This document shows, piece after piece, positions 50,918 to 60,215 of a stretch of DNA of 64,000 bases; positions within the stretch are counted from its first letter, which is position 1, and every line of letters starts with the position of its first letter. The DNA lies in contig JAJXUF010000006.1 in the NCBI GenBank assembly GCA_021783175.1, forward strand, positions 4,706-68,705. The letters are read 5' to 3'. Below the pieces are notes generated by a model. It had not been told where the DNA came from. It saw nothing but the letters and a program-made list of their open reading frames with translations, and searched no databases. Source of the stretch: Pseudomonadota bacterium (lineage in GTDB: Bacteria; Pseudomonadota; Gammaproteobacteria; Acidiferrobacterales; UBA6901). The position numbers were made by a program, and so were the translations under genes.

Positions 50918-53812
50918 ATGACTGTCTCATCAAATCCGCTGCGCGTACCAGCTGGCCGTACCGAAACCAAGAATACTACCTGCTACATGTGTGCCTGTCG
51001 CTGTGGTATCCGCGTGCATCTGCGCGATGGCGAGGTACGTTACATTGAAGGAAATCCGAATCACCCGCTTAACAAGGGCGTAATCTGCGCCAAGGGTGCG
51101 TCAGGCATTATGAAGCAGTATTCGCCTGCCCGTCTCACAAAACCACTGAGACGCAAGCCGGGTGCAGAACGCGGTGCAAATGAATTTGAGGAAATCAGCT
51201 GGGATCAAGCCTTCGAGTTGATGGCGGAGCGCCTGGGCAAGATCCGCGCCAGTGATCCCAAGAAATTTGCACTGTTTACCGGTCGAGACCAGATGCAGGC
51301 TCTCACGGGTCTGTTCGCCAAGCAGTTTGGTACCCCGAACTATGCGGCGCATGGCGGATTCTGTTCGGTGAACATGGCCGCGGGAATGATTTACACCATC
51401 GGTGGATCGTTCTGGGAGTTTGGTGGACCCGACCTCGATCGCGCAAAGCTTTTCGTCATGATCGGCACTGCCGAGGATCATCATTCCAATCCTCTCAAGA
51501 TCGCCATATCCAAGTTGAAACGCGAGGGTGGGCGCTTTGTGTCCATCAACCCGGTACGCACCGGTTATTCTGCGATTGCCGACGAGTGGGTACCGATCAA
51601 GCCGGGGACCGACGGGGCCTTGATCCTTGCGCTGGTTCACGAAATTATTCGCCAAGGCCTGTATGACCGCGATTTTCTGGTGCGGTACACGAACGGTCCG
51701 CAGCTTGTAAACACCAACGCGGACAGCGACGAATTTGGTCTTCTTGCGCGTACCGGCGAAGAGAAGGAAGAGGGCTGTTTTGATCCGCAAGACCAGCTTT
51801 GGTGGGACCGGCACAGCGGCCGTGCCGTCAGGACCCATACTGAGGGCGCTGATCCTCGTCTGCTTGGCGAGTTTCAGTTGCCGGACGGGACCCCGGTTAA
51901 GCCGGCGTTTCAACTGCTGGTGGACCGCGTTAAGGACTACACCCCAGAGTGGGCTGCAAGTATCACTGGCGTGCCGGTCGAAACCATCTGTCGGCTTGCG
52001 AACGAAATAGGAGTGACTGCCCGGGACAACCGCATCGAGCTGCCTATCGCGTGGACCGACGCGTGGGGCGCAGAGCACGAAACCGTTACTGGCAACCCCG
52101 TGGCATTTCATGCGATGCGCGGCCTTGCCGCCCATTCGAATGGATTTCACTCTATTCGCGCACTTTCCATTCTTATGAGCCTGCTCGGTACGATAGATCG
52201 TCCGGGTGGTTTCCGTCATAAGGCGCCATTTCCGCGGCCGATACCGCCCTGTGCCAAAACGCCGAACAGTCCGGATGCGGTTCAGCCGAACTCGGTACTC
52301 GATGGCATGCCACTTGGTTGGCCCGCCGAGCCGGATGATCTTTTCGTAGATGACGCGGGCGAACCGGTGCGCATAGACAAGGCGTTTTCCTGGGAATATC
52401 CGCTCGCCGTGCACGGCCTAATGCACAATGTCATTACCAACGCCTGGCGTGGCGACCCGTACCGGATAGATACATTGCTGATTTTCATGTCGAACATGGC
52501 GTGGAACTCGGCGATGAACACAGTTGAAGTGCGCAAGATGCTCAATGACAAGGATGACAATGGGGAATACAAGATCCCTTTCCTTATCGTCTGCGACGCT
52601 TTTGAATCGGAGATGGTGGCGTTCGCCGATTTGGTGTTGCCGGACACGACTTATCTAGAGCGCCATGACGTCATGAGCATGCTTGACCGGCCCATTTCAG
52701 AATTCGATGGTCCAGTGGATTCAGTGCGTATTCCCGTAGTGCCGCCAACCGGGCAGTGTCGGCCCTTCCAGGAGGTTTTGATCGAGCTGGCCACGCGGCT
52801 GCAACTGCCCGCGTTTGTTCACGCAGATGGCGCGCGCAAGTACCGCAACTACCCTGAGTTCATCATCAACTACGAAACCGAACCTGGTTCTGGCATAGGC
52901 TTCCTTGCTGGTTGGCGCGGAAAGGGCGGTGAAAAGTTCATGAAGGGCGAACCCAACCCGCGTCAGTGGGAGATGTATGAAAAGAACAATTGTGTATACC
53001 ACTACGAGTTGCCGCGGTCGTACCAGTACATGCGCAACTGGAACAAGGGCTATTTGGAATGGGCGCAGCGTCACCGGTTGACTCGCTATGCAGAGCCGAT
53101 TCTGATCCATCTCTATTCCGAAGTGCTCCAGAAATTCCGACTGGCAGCGCAGGGACGGGGAAAGAGCAAACAGCCCCCCGAGCGCTTGCGTCAGCGCATC
53201 GAGACCTACTTTGATCCATTACCCTTCTACCATGAACCCCTGGAAGCGCTGCTAAGCGATCGCGGCAAGTACACACTGAATGCCGTTACCCAGCGCCCAA
53301 TGGCGATGTACCACTCATGGGATTCGCAGAACGCATGGTTGCGTCAAATTCACACACACAACTACCTCTATATGAGCCCGAAGCTTGGGGCAGAAGGTGG
53401 GTTTCTCGATGGCGACTGGGTCTGGGTGGAGTCCATGTGGGGTCGCGTGCGCTGCATGTGTCGTTTCAGCGAGGCGGTAGAACCGGGAACGGTCTGGACC
53501 TGGAATGCAATTGGCAAACAGGCCGGTGCATGGAATCTCGAGCCTAGTTCGAATGAGGCGCGCAAGGGCTTTCTTCTAAACCATGTTATCTCCGAAGAGT
53601 TGCCGCCAACGGCCGAAGGCGCGCATATCTCCAATTCGGATCCGGTGACTGGCCAGGCTGGCTGGTACGACGTGCGGGTCCGGGTCTACAAAGCCGAAGA
53701 CAGTGAAGAGCAGCAAAGCTTTCCGCAGTTTGCGCCGCTGCCGCCAGCGCCAGGGGTCGGTAAGCGTCGCCCCTGGATGGCCTACTTTGCCGGCAAGGAG
53801 AAGCGCAAATGA
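50918..53812 (+). CDS. soeA: Sulfite-oxidising enzyme molybdopterin subunit SoeA
   Basis: Catalytic subunit of the cytoplasmic membrane-bound SoeABC complex, which oxidises sulfite to sulfate. The 964 residues hold an N-terminal 4Fe-4S site (C22, C25, C29, C57 in CYMCACRCG and GVICAKG), a probable molybdenum ligand C149 in GGFCSVN, and a molybdopterin dinucleotide C-terminal domain. No twin-arginine signal is seen, so it is cytoplasmic. It runs on to soeB and soeC. A general DMSO-reductase-like enzyme is the alternative; the three-gene set and sulfur context favour Soe. Confidence 0.88.
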   Translation: MTVSSNPLRVPAGRTETKNTTCYMCACRCGIRVHLRDGEVRYIEGNPNHPLNKGVICAKGASGIMKQYSPARLTKPLRRKPGAERGANEFEEISWDQAFELMAERLGKIRASDPKKFALFTGRDQMQALTGLFAKQFGTPNYAAHGGFCSVNMAAGMIYTIGGSFWEFGGPDLDRAKLFVMIGTAEDHHSNPLKIAISKLKREGGRFVSINPVRTGYSAIADEWVPIKPGTDGALILALVHEIIRQGLYDRDFLVRYTNGPQLVNTNADSDEFGLLARTGEEKEEGCFDPQDQLWWDRHSGRAVRTHTEGADPRLLGEFQLPDGTPVKPAFQLLVDRVKDYTPEWAASITGVPVETICRLANEIGVTARDNRIELPIAWTDAWGAEHETVTGNPVAFHAMRGLAAHSNGFHSIRALSILMSLLGTIDRPGGFRHKAPFPRPIPPCAKTPNSPDAVQPNSVLDGMPLGWPAEPDDLFVDDAGEPVRIDKAFSWEYPLAVHGLMHNVITNAWRGDPYRIDTLLIFMSNMAWNSAMNTVEVRKMLNDKDDNGEYKIPFLIVCDAFESEMVAFADLVLPDTTYLERHDVMSMLDRPISEFDGPVDSVRIPVVPPTGQCRPFQEVLIELATRLQLPAFVHADGARKYRNYPEFIINYETEPGSGIGFLAGWRGKGGEKFMKGEPNPRQWEMYEKNNCVYHYELPRSYQYMRNWNKGYLEWAQRHRLTRYAEPILIHLYSEVLQKFRLAAQGRGKSKQPPERLRQRIETYFDPLPFYHEPLEALLSDRGKYTLNAVTQRPMAMYHSWDSQNAWLRQIHTHNYLYMSPKLGAEGGFLDGDWVWVESMWGRVRCMCRFSEAVEPGTVWTWNAIGKQAGAWNLEPSSNEARKGFLLNHVISEELPPTAEGAHISNSDPVTGQAGWYDVRVRVYKAEDSEEQQSFPQFAPLPPAPGVGKRRPWMAYFAGKEKRK

Positions 53813-54540
53813 CACAACTGGCCCTGGTTATCGATCTTAATGTCTGCGTCGGCTGCCACGCTTGCGTAACGAGCTGCAAAGAATGGAATACCTCGGGAGC
53901 CGCGGGCTTCATGTCTGACGACAGGCCCTACGGAGAAAATCCAAGCGGTACATTTTTCAATCGCGTTCAGACCTTTGAGGTCGGGCAATATCCGGTTACC
54001 GAAACCGTGCATTTTCCGAAGTCCTGTTTGCATTGCGAAGATCCGCCATGTGTACCGGTGTGTCCCACGGGCGCAAGCTACAAGCGAGTCGAGGACGGGA
54101 TTGTGCTGGTGGATTACGACAAGTGCATCGGTTGCAAATATTGCTCCTGGGCGTGCCCCTATGGCGTGCGCGAACTTGACGAGCATCAGAAGGTGATGAA
54201 GAAATGCACCTTGTGCGTGGACCGAATCTACGACCAATCGCTGCCGGAAAGCGAGCGTAAACCAGCTTGCGTGCTTGCCTGTCCCACGAATGCAAGGCTA
54301 TTCGGCGACGTGCACGATCCGTCGTCGCAAGCATCGATTGCCATCCGCGAATCTGGTGGTTACGCGATCATGCCGGAATGGGGTACCAGACCGGCCAATC
54401 ACTATCTGCCGCGCCGCAAGACGCGTATGAAAATTCACGAGGACGAGCTGATTCGCGCGGACAATCCGCTGAAGAAGGAAGGCAAGTTGCCCAAGCCGGC
54501 ACTGAGCGAGCCGTCGCTTGACGATGTGACTAGTTGGTGA
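53809..54540 (+). CDS. soeB: Sulfite-oxidising enzyme iron-sulfur subunit SoeB
   Basis: Electron-transfer subunit, 243 residues, with four cysteine clusters: CVGCHACVTSC (C13, C16, C19, C23), CLHCEDPPCVPVCP, CIGCKYCSWACP and CTLCVDRIY with CVLACP. Starts with an ATGA overlap with soeA, so the two are coupled. It passes electrons from SoeA to the membrane subunit. Confidence 0.92.
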   Translation: MTQLALVIDLNVCVGCHACVTSCKEWNTSGAAGFMSDDRPYGENPSGTFFNRVQTFEVGQYPVTETVHFPKSCLHCEDPPCVPVCPTGASYKRVEDGIVLVDYDKCIGCKYCSWACPYGVRELDEHQKVMKKCTLCVDRIYDQSLPESERKPACVLACPTNARLFGDVHDPSSQASIAIRESGGYAIMPEWGTRPANHYLPRRKTRMKIHEDELIRADNPLKKEGKLPKPALSEPSLDDVTSW

Positions 54541-54623
54541 ATCTGTGCGCGCGGACGGCGGGTGTGCTACCACGGCCGCGGCGCATTCCTGCTGCAACTA
54601 ATTAACCGAGTACCGGAACCGCT

Positions 54624-55601
54624 ATGCGACCCGCTTTTTCAGTAGTACTACTAACAACCCTGATCGGTGCAGGCCAGGGACTTTTCCTTGCGCTCTATAC
54701 GATCGAAATTTACGCCAGTCTCAGGCTGCTGCCTTTTCCTAACGCCGGATTTTTCAGCCAGGGCAGTGGTATTGCGGTTGCGCTGCTCGTTGCTGGACTG
54801 ATTGCTTCGTTTTTTCACTTGGGCCATCCGGAACGCGCATGGCGGTCCGCCGCCAGATGGCGCACATCTTGGCTATCGCGCGAGGTGATTGCCCTGCCAG
54901 CGGTGATCGTGGCTGTAGCATTGTATGGCCTGGTTCACTATTTCCACTGGAACCTGAGGCTGTTGCATATTCAGACCCCCATTGCTAATGATCTTTCGCT
55001 GATCATCGGAGTCGGGGCAGTTGCCGTGACCTTCACGCTGTTCCTGTGCACCGGCATGATCTACGCCTGTATCAAGTTTTTGCAGGAGTGGGCCACTTGG
55101 CTGACCGTGGCAAACTATCTGCTTTTTGGTCTTGCATCCGGATTTGTGCTGGCCAGTGCCTATGCGGCGTATCGTGCCCCGGAATTGGTGCTGTTCCTGG
55201 CGACGTGGGCAACGATTCTGACGCTGGCAGCGCTAATTACCCGCACAGCCTCGTTGATTCGCAATGCTAGGCTGCGACATAAGTCATCGCTACAGACCGC
55301 GATTGGCGTGCGGCATGGCAACATCAAGCAGAAGGCTCAAGGATTCATGGGTGGGTCGTTCAATACACGCGAATTCTTCCATGGAGTCAGCGCCAGGCTT
55401 TTTCGGTCTCTCAAATGGTTGTTTATCGTGCTGGTTTTCCCGCTGACGGTGTTGTTGGTTTGGGCCGGCGTCATTTTGCATAACCCGGGACTGATGGCTG
55501 TCGCCTTCGGGGTGCAGTACCTGGGTCTGTTTATCGAGCGCTGGTTCTTTTTTGCCCAGGCGAACCACCCGCAGAATCTCTATTACCAGGTTGTCTCCTG
55601 A
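54624..55601 (+). CDS. soeC: Sulfite-oxidising enzyme membrane subunit SoeC
   Basis: DmsC-like membrane anchor, 325 residues with about eight hydrophobic segments, including FSVVLLTTLIGAGQGLFLALY and FFHLGHPERAWRSAARWRTSWLSREV, the DmsC family mark. It reduces the quinone pool with electrons from SoeB. It lies 83 bases after soeB. Its 3' end overlaps the frame of a decayed EAL remnant on the other strand. Confidence 0.92.
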   Translation: MRPAFSVVLLTTLIGAGQGLFLALYTIEIYASLRLLPFPNAGFFSQGSGIAVALLVAGLIASFFHLGHPERAWRSAARWRTSWLSREVIALPAVIVAVALYGLVHYFHWNLRLLHIQTPIANDLSLIIGVGAVAVTFTLFLCTGMIYACIKFLQEWATWLTVANYLLFGLASGFVLASAYAAYRAPELVLFLATWATILTLAALITRTASLIRNARLRHKSSLQTAIGVRHGNIKQKAQGFMGGSFNTREFFHGVSARLFRSLKWLFIVLVFPLTVLLVWAGVILHNPGLMAVAFGVQYLGLFIERWFFFAQANHPQNLYYQVVS

Positions 55602-55639
55602 GTCCCGCGCCGCGGTTGCCGGGAAACAGCATTGCGTCC

Positions 55640-56297
55640 GACCAGCTATAAACTGCCGCTGGTGGAAACACAGTGTCCTGCAGGTCGACCTTGACGACGC
55701 CCTTCACCTGGGGCAAGTCTGATATTGAAAGGCCCTGCGCATAATCCGCGTCGATGCGGTGCAAGGCGGAGATAGTGCCCTGGTTCTCCGCAAACTCCGC
55801 GATGGTGTGAATCCCTGCGGCGTGGCCGATCTTATTAGTGGCCTCAACCATTGAGTGCTAGCAGGTGTCATTGATCATATTCCCTATGAGATCGCCACTT
55901 ATCTTGAGCTAATCCACCTGGAGCTGCTTGAGATAGCAAATCGACCTGATGGCACCGCCGAAATTGTCGATGGCGCTGGCGCCGCCATTTTTGCGCAACT
56001 TGGTGACCTGATGCGCACGGCCGTCAAGCTTGGTGGGCGCCGCAGCATCCTCGATTTCGAAAACAACCGAACCGGGGAAAAAGCCCGCAACCGTCAGCAT
56101 GGTTCATGGCGAACCTCAGAAATTCATCCTGATTCAAGGAATGTGCGGATATGTTAATGGCGAATGTCTACGGCCCGCCGCTGTAGTCCGCGTGCAGCAA
56201 AATAGCGTTCTTTTCCGGCATCCCCGGATAGAGCAACTGCAGCTTGGCAGAAAAGTTTCAGCCGGTCTTCTTCTACGGTGTGCCCGAGGCGCAATGC
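55640..56297 (-). pseudogene. Decayed EAL domain of the PAS-GGDEF gene
   Basis: Reading the minus strand past the stop at 56298-56300 gives scraps of an EAL domain in two or three frames: RLGHTVEEDRLKLFCQ; then EKNAILLHADYSGG, where the EAL motif should be but its glutamate is lost; FAINISAHSLNQDEFLRF; VVFEIEDAAAPTKLDG; AIDNFGGAIRSICYLKQLQVD; and LKISGDLIGNMINDTC with VEATNKIGHAAGIHTIAEF and DYAQGLSISDL. Several in-frame TAG/TAA stops, frame changes and an internal loss of about 40 codons separate them. The domain is dead; only the N-terminal protein at 56298-57965 can be made. Confidence 0.82.
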
Positions 56298-57965
56298 CTA
56301 GGAAATACCATCGTGCTGCTGCCGCAAGGCATTGGCGTCGGCGTGGTATTTGTGGATGCAGTTACGGCCGTCATCCTTCGCCGAATAGCAGGCCATGTCC
56401 GCTGCGGCCAGGATGTCTGCAATACCGGTAGCGGGTGGGGAAATCGCCACCACGCCTATACTGACGCCAACATCGAAGCTGTGGTTCTGCCACACAAAGT
56501 GGAAGTTTCGTGTCCGGCTGAGCAGGTCCTGCGCTATAACCATTGCTTGGTCTGCGTCGCAATGCCTGAGCAGCAGACCGAATTCATCGCCGCCTAAACG
56601 CGCAATTATATCCGAGTCCCGCGTCGCCCCACGCAGCATTTTGCTGAATCGTTTCAGCAGTTCGTCGCCGGCAGCATGACCACAGGTATCGTTGACGACC
56701 TTAAACTGGTCCATGTCGATATAACAGAGCGTGTGTTCGCAAGAATCTGACCGCAGTTCATCCAGGGCCAACTGCAGCTGTTTTTCAAATTCTCGCCGGT
56801 TGTACAGTCCTGTTAGGGCATCGTGACTGGCAAGATATGAAAGCTGTCGGGTCATGCGGCGCGTCGGACCAACATCATGAAACACCATAATTGCACCGAC
56901 CAGTCGGCGATTGCGGTCATGTATCGGTGCTGCCGAGGGGGCGATGTCTAGTGCGCGCCCGTCAGGACAAAGCAATACAACACGATCCATGCGGCCGATG
57001 ACTTCTCCACGGAGCAGGCATTCTCTTACCGGGTTCTCAACTGATTGGCGACTATCCTCGTCGACCAATTTGAATACGTCTGAGAGCGGTCGCCCGATTG
57101 CGTCTGCTGCATCCCAGCCTGTGAGAGCTTCCGCCGCCGGATTCAGGTATTCCACCGTTGCGCGGGCATCGGTGGTAATTACGGCATCGCCGATCGAATG
57201 CAGTGCAACCTCGGCTCGTTCCTTCTCAGCGTAAAGCTCCGACTCCGATTGTTTGGCGCGTTCCAGTGCCTCGCGCAGAGCGAGCTGTTGGGCGACGGTG
57301 AAGTCGAGCGCTTGGTTAATGAACTTTGCGAGAAAGCCGAACTCATCGTCACGCGTATCATCGAAACGTCTGGCTGTTTCGCCGCTACCGATCGCGCGCG
57401 CGGCCTCGATCATCCGCTCGAACGGGCGCGACAATAAGTGATTTAGCACCCACTGTAGAATCACCCCGAATGTCAATAGGACTATGCCCATGGCTGCAAG
57501 TACGTGCTTGCGGTCTGTGGCGAGAGCATTGGGAATTGAAGGGTTATAAACGGCGACAAATGCCGCTGCGGGTTGCAATTTGCGTCTGCCCGTCATGTAG
57601 CGGACCACTCTCGTATATGCCTCGAGCCTCGGACCGGTGTTTCCGGCCAGGATGTGCTTTGTGCCGATACGGATGTCGACTCCGGATACCCCGGTTCTGT
57701 CTATGAACTTCAGCGCCAGCATTTCAAGCTGCCCCACAGATGGTTCAGGTGTACGCGCCAGGCTCTGGCCCAGAGAATAAGCGAGACGATCCGCGTAGGA
57801 GTTATAGCGAAGGGTAATTTCATGCTCCTGACCACGCAGACGCATGAAGGTAACAAACACCCCCACCAGCACCATTCCCCAGAACACGATGCCCGCGATC
57901 CTGGTCGGTAGCGTCGTAAGCTGGCGATTGCGAAAGTCCGCCGCAGCGCGCCTATTGTCGATCAT
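56298..57965 (-). CDS. PAS-GGDEF protein, truncated before its EAL domain
   Basis: A membrane sensor and diguanylate cyclase of 555 residues. Two transmembrane segments (about 18-38 and 158-178) flank a periplasmic part; a HAMP-like stretch, a PAS domain (about 260-370) and a GGDEF domain follow with GGDEF intact at 458-462 and the inhibitory RxxD site five residues before it. Start: MIDNRRAAADF at 57965, whose ATG overlaps the stop of the upstream gene. It ends right after the GGDEF domain with a TAG; beyond it lies the decayed EAL domain, so an original bifunctional protein has become a cyclase only. Confidence 0.86.
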   Translation of the reverse strand: MIDNRRAAADFRNRQLTTLPTRIAGIVFWGMVLVGVFVTFMRLRGQEHEITLRYNSYADRLAYSLGQSLARTPEPSVGQLEMLALKFIDRTGVSGVDIRIGTKHILAGNTGPRLEAYTRVVRYMTGRRKLQPAAAFVAVYNPSIPNALATDRKHVLAAMGIVLLTFGVILQWVLNHLLSRPFERMIEAARAIGSGETARRFDDTRDDEFGFLAKFINQALDFTVAQQLALREALERAKQSESELYAEKERAEVALHSIGDAVITTDARATVEYLNPAAEALTGWDAADAIGRPLSDVFKLVDEDSRQSVENPVRECLLRGEVIGRMDRVVLLCPDGRALDIAPSAAPIHDRNRRLVGAIMVFHDVGPTRRMTRQLSYLASHDALTGLYNRREFEKQLQLALDELRSDSCEHTLCYIDMDQFKVVNDTCGHAAGDELLKRFSKMLRGATRDSDIIARLGGDEFGLLLRHCDADQAMVIAQDLLSRTRNFHFVWQNHSFDVGVSIGVVAISPPATGIADILAAADMACYSAKDDGRNCIHKYHADANALRQQHDGIS

Positions 57966-58366
57966 TTGAGCCCAGCCCATCTGAGACCCAGAACCATGGG
58001 ACAGACGCCACTTAGGCCCGCGCCGAGCAATCCGAATCCCATGAACCATGGCAGGAACCAGAGCCGGTTGGTAAAGAAAATGCCTCCCAGCGCAATCATT
58101 GCCGTAACGATCAGTGACAGGGCCTGTTCAGCCTCTAGGGTAAACGCAGCGCCAATGGCGGCGTCTGTTAACCCGGTATGGGTTGATAAATCCGATGATG
58201 ATGCACGGCCAGCCCGCAGATGCGTCACGATGCGCGAAATGCGCCAACCGGTAATTCCCTGAGACAAGGAAAGTACGGCGAGGCCCGCAACCAGGAAGTC
58301 GAGACTGAAATAAAGACCGACAAGCAATGCCGTGCCAAAAAGGAGGCGAAACGTACGTTCTGTCAT
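57962..58366 (-). CDS. DUF2892-type membrane protein
   Basis: A 134-residue inner membrane protein from MTERTFRLLFGTALLVGLYF. The C-terminal GFGLLGAGLSGVCPMVLGLR is the DUF2892 signature, with one conserved cysteine. Its stop overlaps the ATG of the GGDEF protein (ATGA), so the two are translated together. AGAGGG is three bases before the ATG, a short spacing. Function unknown; sulfur-related proteins carry this domain in some bacteria. Confidence 0.78.
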   Translation of the reverse strand: MTERTFRLLFGTALLVGLYFSLDFLVAGLAVLSLSQGITGWRISRIVTHLRAGRASSSDLSTHTGLTDAAIGAAFTLEAEQALSLIVTAMIALGGIFFTNRLWFLPWFMGFGLLGAGLSGVCPMVLGLRWAGLK

Positions 58367-58705
58367 ATACCCTCTGCTGGCCGGGCGTGAATTGTCAGCA
58401 TGCGGCAATCATTGCCGCGGACAGCTGCGGATAACCCTCCGCGAGTAACTTGCATGACCCCACGTAATGAGATGTTTTTTACCGGGTTGTTGCAATTTCC
58501 ATGCCGCAGATCCGAATTTTCTGCTACTGAAGCTTGAAACTGCGGCGGAGGTGGGTGGCCCGTATGCCTATATTGGCCGCGGGTAAATTGGTCATTTGGG
58601 CGTTCCGGGGCTGAAAACTTTGGCCGTATCCGGTAAAGTCCGCGTTCCGGGGCGGCGCGCTAATCCCGCGCCACCGTCTTCAGCAAGTTTTAAGGATGAG
58701 ATTCC
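58367..58705. other. Divergent region before rpe
   Basis: 339 bases between the DUF2892 gene and rpe. No gene is seen. Promoters for both directions must lie here, but no clear box can be placed. Confidence 0.4.
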
Positions 58706-59377
58706 ATGCGTGATTACAAGATTGCCCCGTCGATTCTGTCGGCGGACTTTGCCCGGCTGGGCGAGGAAGTCACAAAGGTGCTCGAGGCTGGCGCTGATAT
58801 CGTCCATTTCGACGTCATGGACAATCACTACGTACCCAATCTCACCATCGGTCCGCTGGTGTGCGAGGCGTTGCGCAAGCATGGCGTAAAAGCTGACATC
58901 GATGTGCATCTGATGGTCAAACCGGTAGACCGCATCATTCCGGATTTTGCCAAGGCCGGAGCCACCTACATCACATTCCACCCGGAAGGTACCGAACACA
59001 TAGACCGCTCGCTGCAGCTGGTAAGGGACTCGGGCTGCAAATCCGGGCTAGTATTCAATCCGGCCACCCCTCTCGACTACCTTAAGTATGTCCTGGATAA
59101 GATCGACATGGTGCTGCTCATGTCGGTTAACCCCGGTTTCGGTGGTCAGAGTTTCATCCGCTCCAGCCTGGACAAGCTAAGCGAGGCACGGCGCATCATC
59201 GACGAGAGTGGTCGAGATATTCGGCTGGAGATCGATGGTGGGGTCAAGGTTGATAATATCCGCGAAATCGCTGAAGCCGGGGCCGACACGTTTGTGGCTG
59301 GTTCAGCCATTTTCAACACGCCGGACTACAAGGCAACCGTCGCCAAGATGCGAGCTGAATTGGCGAAGGTCAAATGA
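58706..59377 (+). CDS. rpe: Ribulose-phosphate 3-epimerase
   Basis: Interconverts ribulose- and xylulose-5-phosphate in the Calvin and pentose phosphate cycles. The 223-residue TIM barrel has [14 protein letters not shown] at the N-terminus, [30 protein letters not shown] and [11 protein letters not shown]. The stop overlaps gph by ATGA. It may be named cbbE in an autotroph. Confidence 0.97.
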   Translation: MRDYKIAPSILSADFARLGEEVTKVLEAGADIVHFDVMDNHYVPNLTIGPLVCEALRKHGVKADIDVHLMVKPVDRIIPDFAKAGATYITFHPEGTEHIDRSLQLVRDSGCKSGLVFNPATPLDYLKYVLDKIDMVLLMSVNPGFGGQSFIRSSLDKLSEARRIIDESGRDIRLEIDGGVKVDNIREIAEAGADTFVAGSAIFNTPDYKATVAKMRAELAKVK

Positions 59378-60087
59378 GCGCCGGCCCTGTCGCGGCGCAC
59401 GCGGCCGCAGTTCCGTTCAGCGTGAAAATGGTAATGATCGATCTAGACGGTACGCTGATTCACACGGCACCGGATCTGACAACCGCTGCCAATCGCATGC
59501 TGGTCGATCTGGGTCGGCCCGAGCGGGATGAAGCTACGGTGGCTACGTGGATCGGCAATGGTGTGCCACGGCTCGTGAAGCGCGCTCTTACAGGAGAGAT
59601 GCAGGGAGAACCGGACGCAGCCCTCTACGAGCAGGCGTATGCTCTGTATAAGAAGCACTATCGTGCCTGTGTCTCGGACCGTAGCCGGCCCTTTCCCGGC
59701 GTCGAGGAGGGGTTGATACAATTGCAAGCCATGGGATTTGAGCTTGCCTGTATCACCAACAAGGCGGAAGTATTCACTCGGCCGTTGCTGGAAGATCTTG
59801 GATTGCGGCGCTTTTTCAAGTTGGTCCTGAGCGGAGACAGCCTGCCAAAGAAAAAGCCTGATCCATTGCCGTTGCGGCATGCCTGTGCCCATTTCGGAAT
59901 TACTCCGGAACACGGCGTGCTGGTGGGAGATTCGGAGAATGACGTGCAGGCAGCACGTGCCGCCGGGATGCCTGTTATTTGCGTGACATACGGGTATAAT
60001 CACGGCAAGAATATACGAGAATCACGGCCGGACGCCGTGATCGATTCGCTGGCGGAATTGCCGCGTTACCTGAGGCTTTATTCCTAA
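59374..60087 (+). CDS. gph: Phosphoglycolate phosphatase
   Basis: HAD-superfamily phosphatase that removes phosphate from 2-phosphoglycolate, the oxygenase product of RuBisCO. The 237 residues show the HAD nucleophile motif [10 protein letters not shown], the ITNK second motif, the lysine in KKKPDPLP, and the acidic motif [15 protein letters not shown]. Its ATG overlaps the rpe stop, so both are coupled. It may be named cbbZ. Confidence 0.95.
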   Translation: MSAGPVAAHAAAVPFSVKMVMIDLDGTLIHTAPDLTTAANRMLVDLGRPERDEATVATWIGNGVPRLVKRALTGEMQGEPDAALYEQAYALYKKHYRACVSDRSRPFPGVEEGLIQLQAMGFELACITNKAEVFTRPLLEDLGLRRFFKLVLSGDSLPKKKPDPLPLRHACAHFGITPEHGVLVGDSENDVQAARAAGMPVICVTYGYNHGKNIRESRPDAVIDSLAELPRYLRLYS

Positions 60088-60215
60088 GCACAAAGTACCA
60101 CCGGATTCGACCATGTCGCGCATGATAATGAAGTGGACGCAGATGCCGGAGCGATGGTTTCAGCAAACTATCGTTGTGTCGCGTCATATTCATTCATGCA
60201 ATCTGGTGGTGACCC

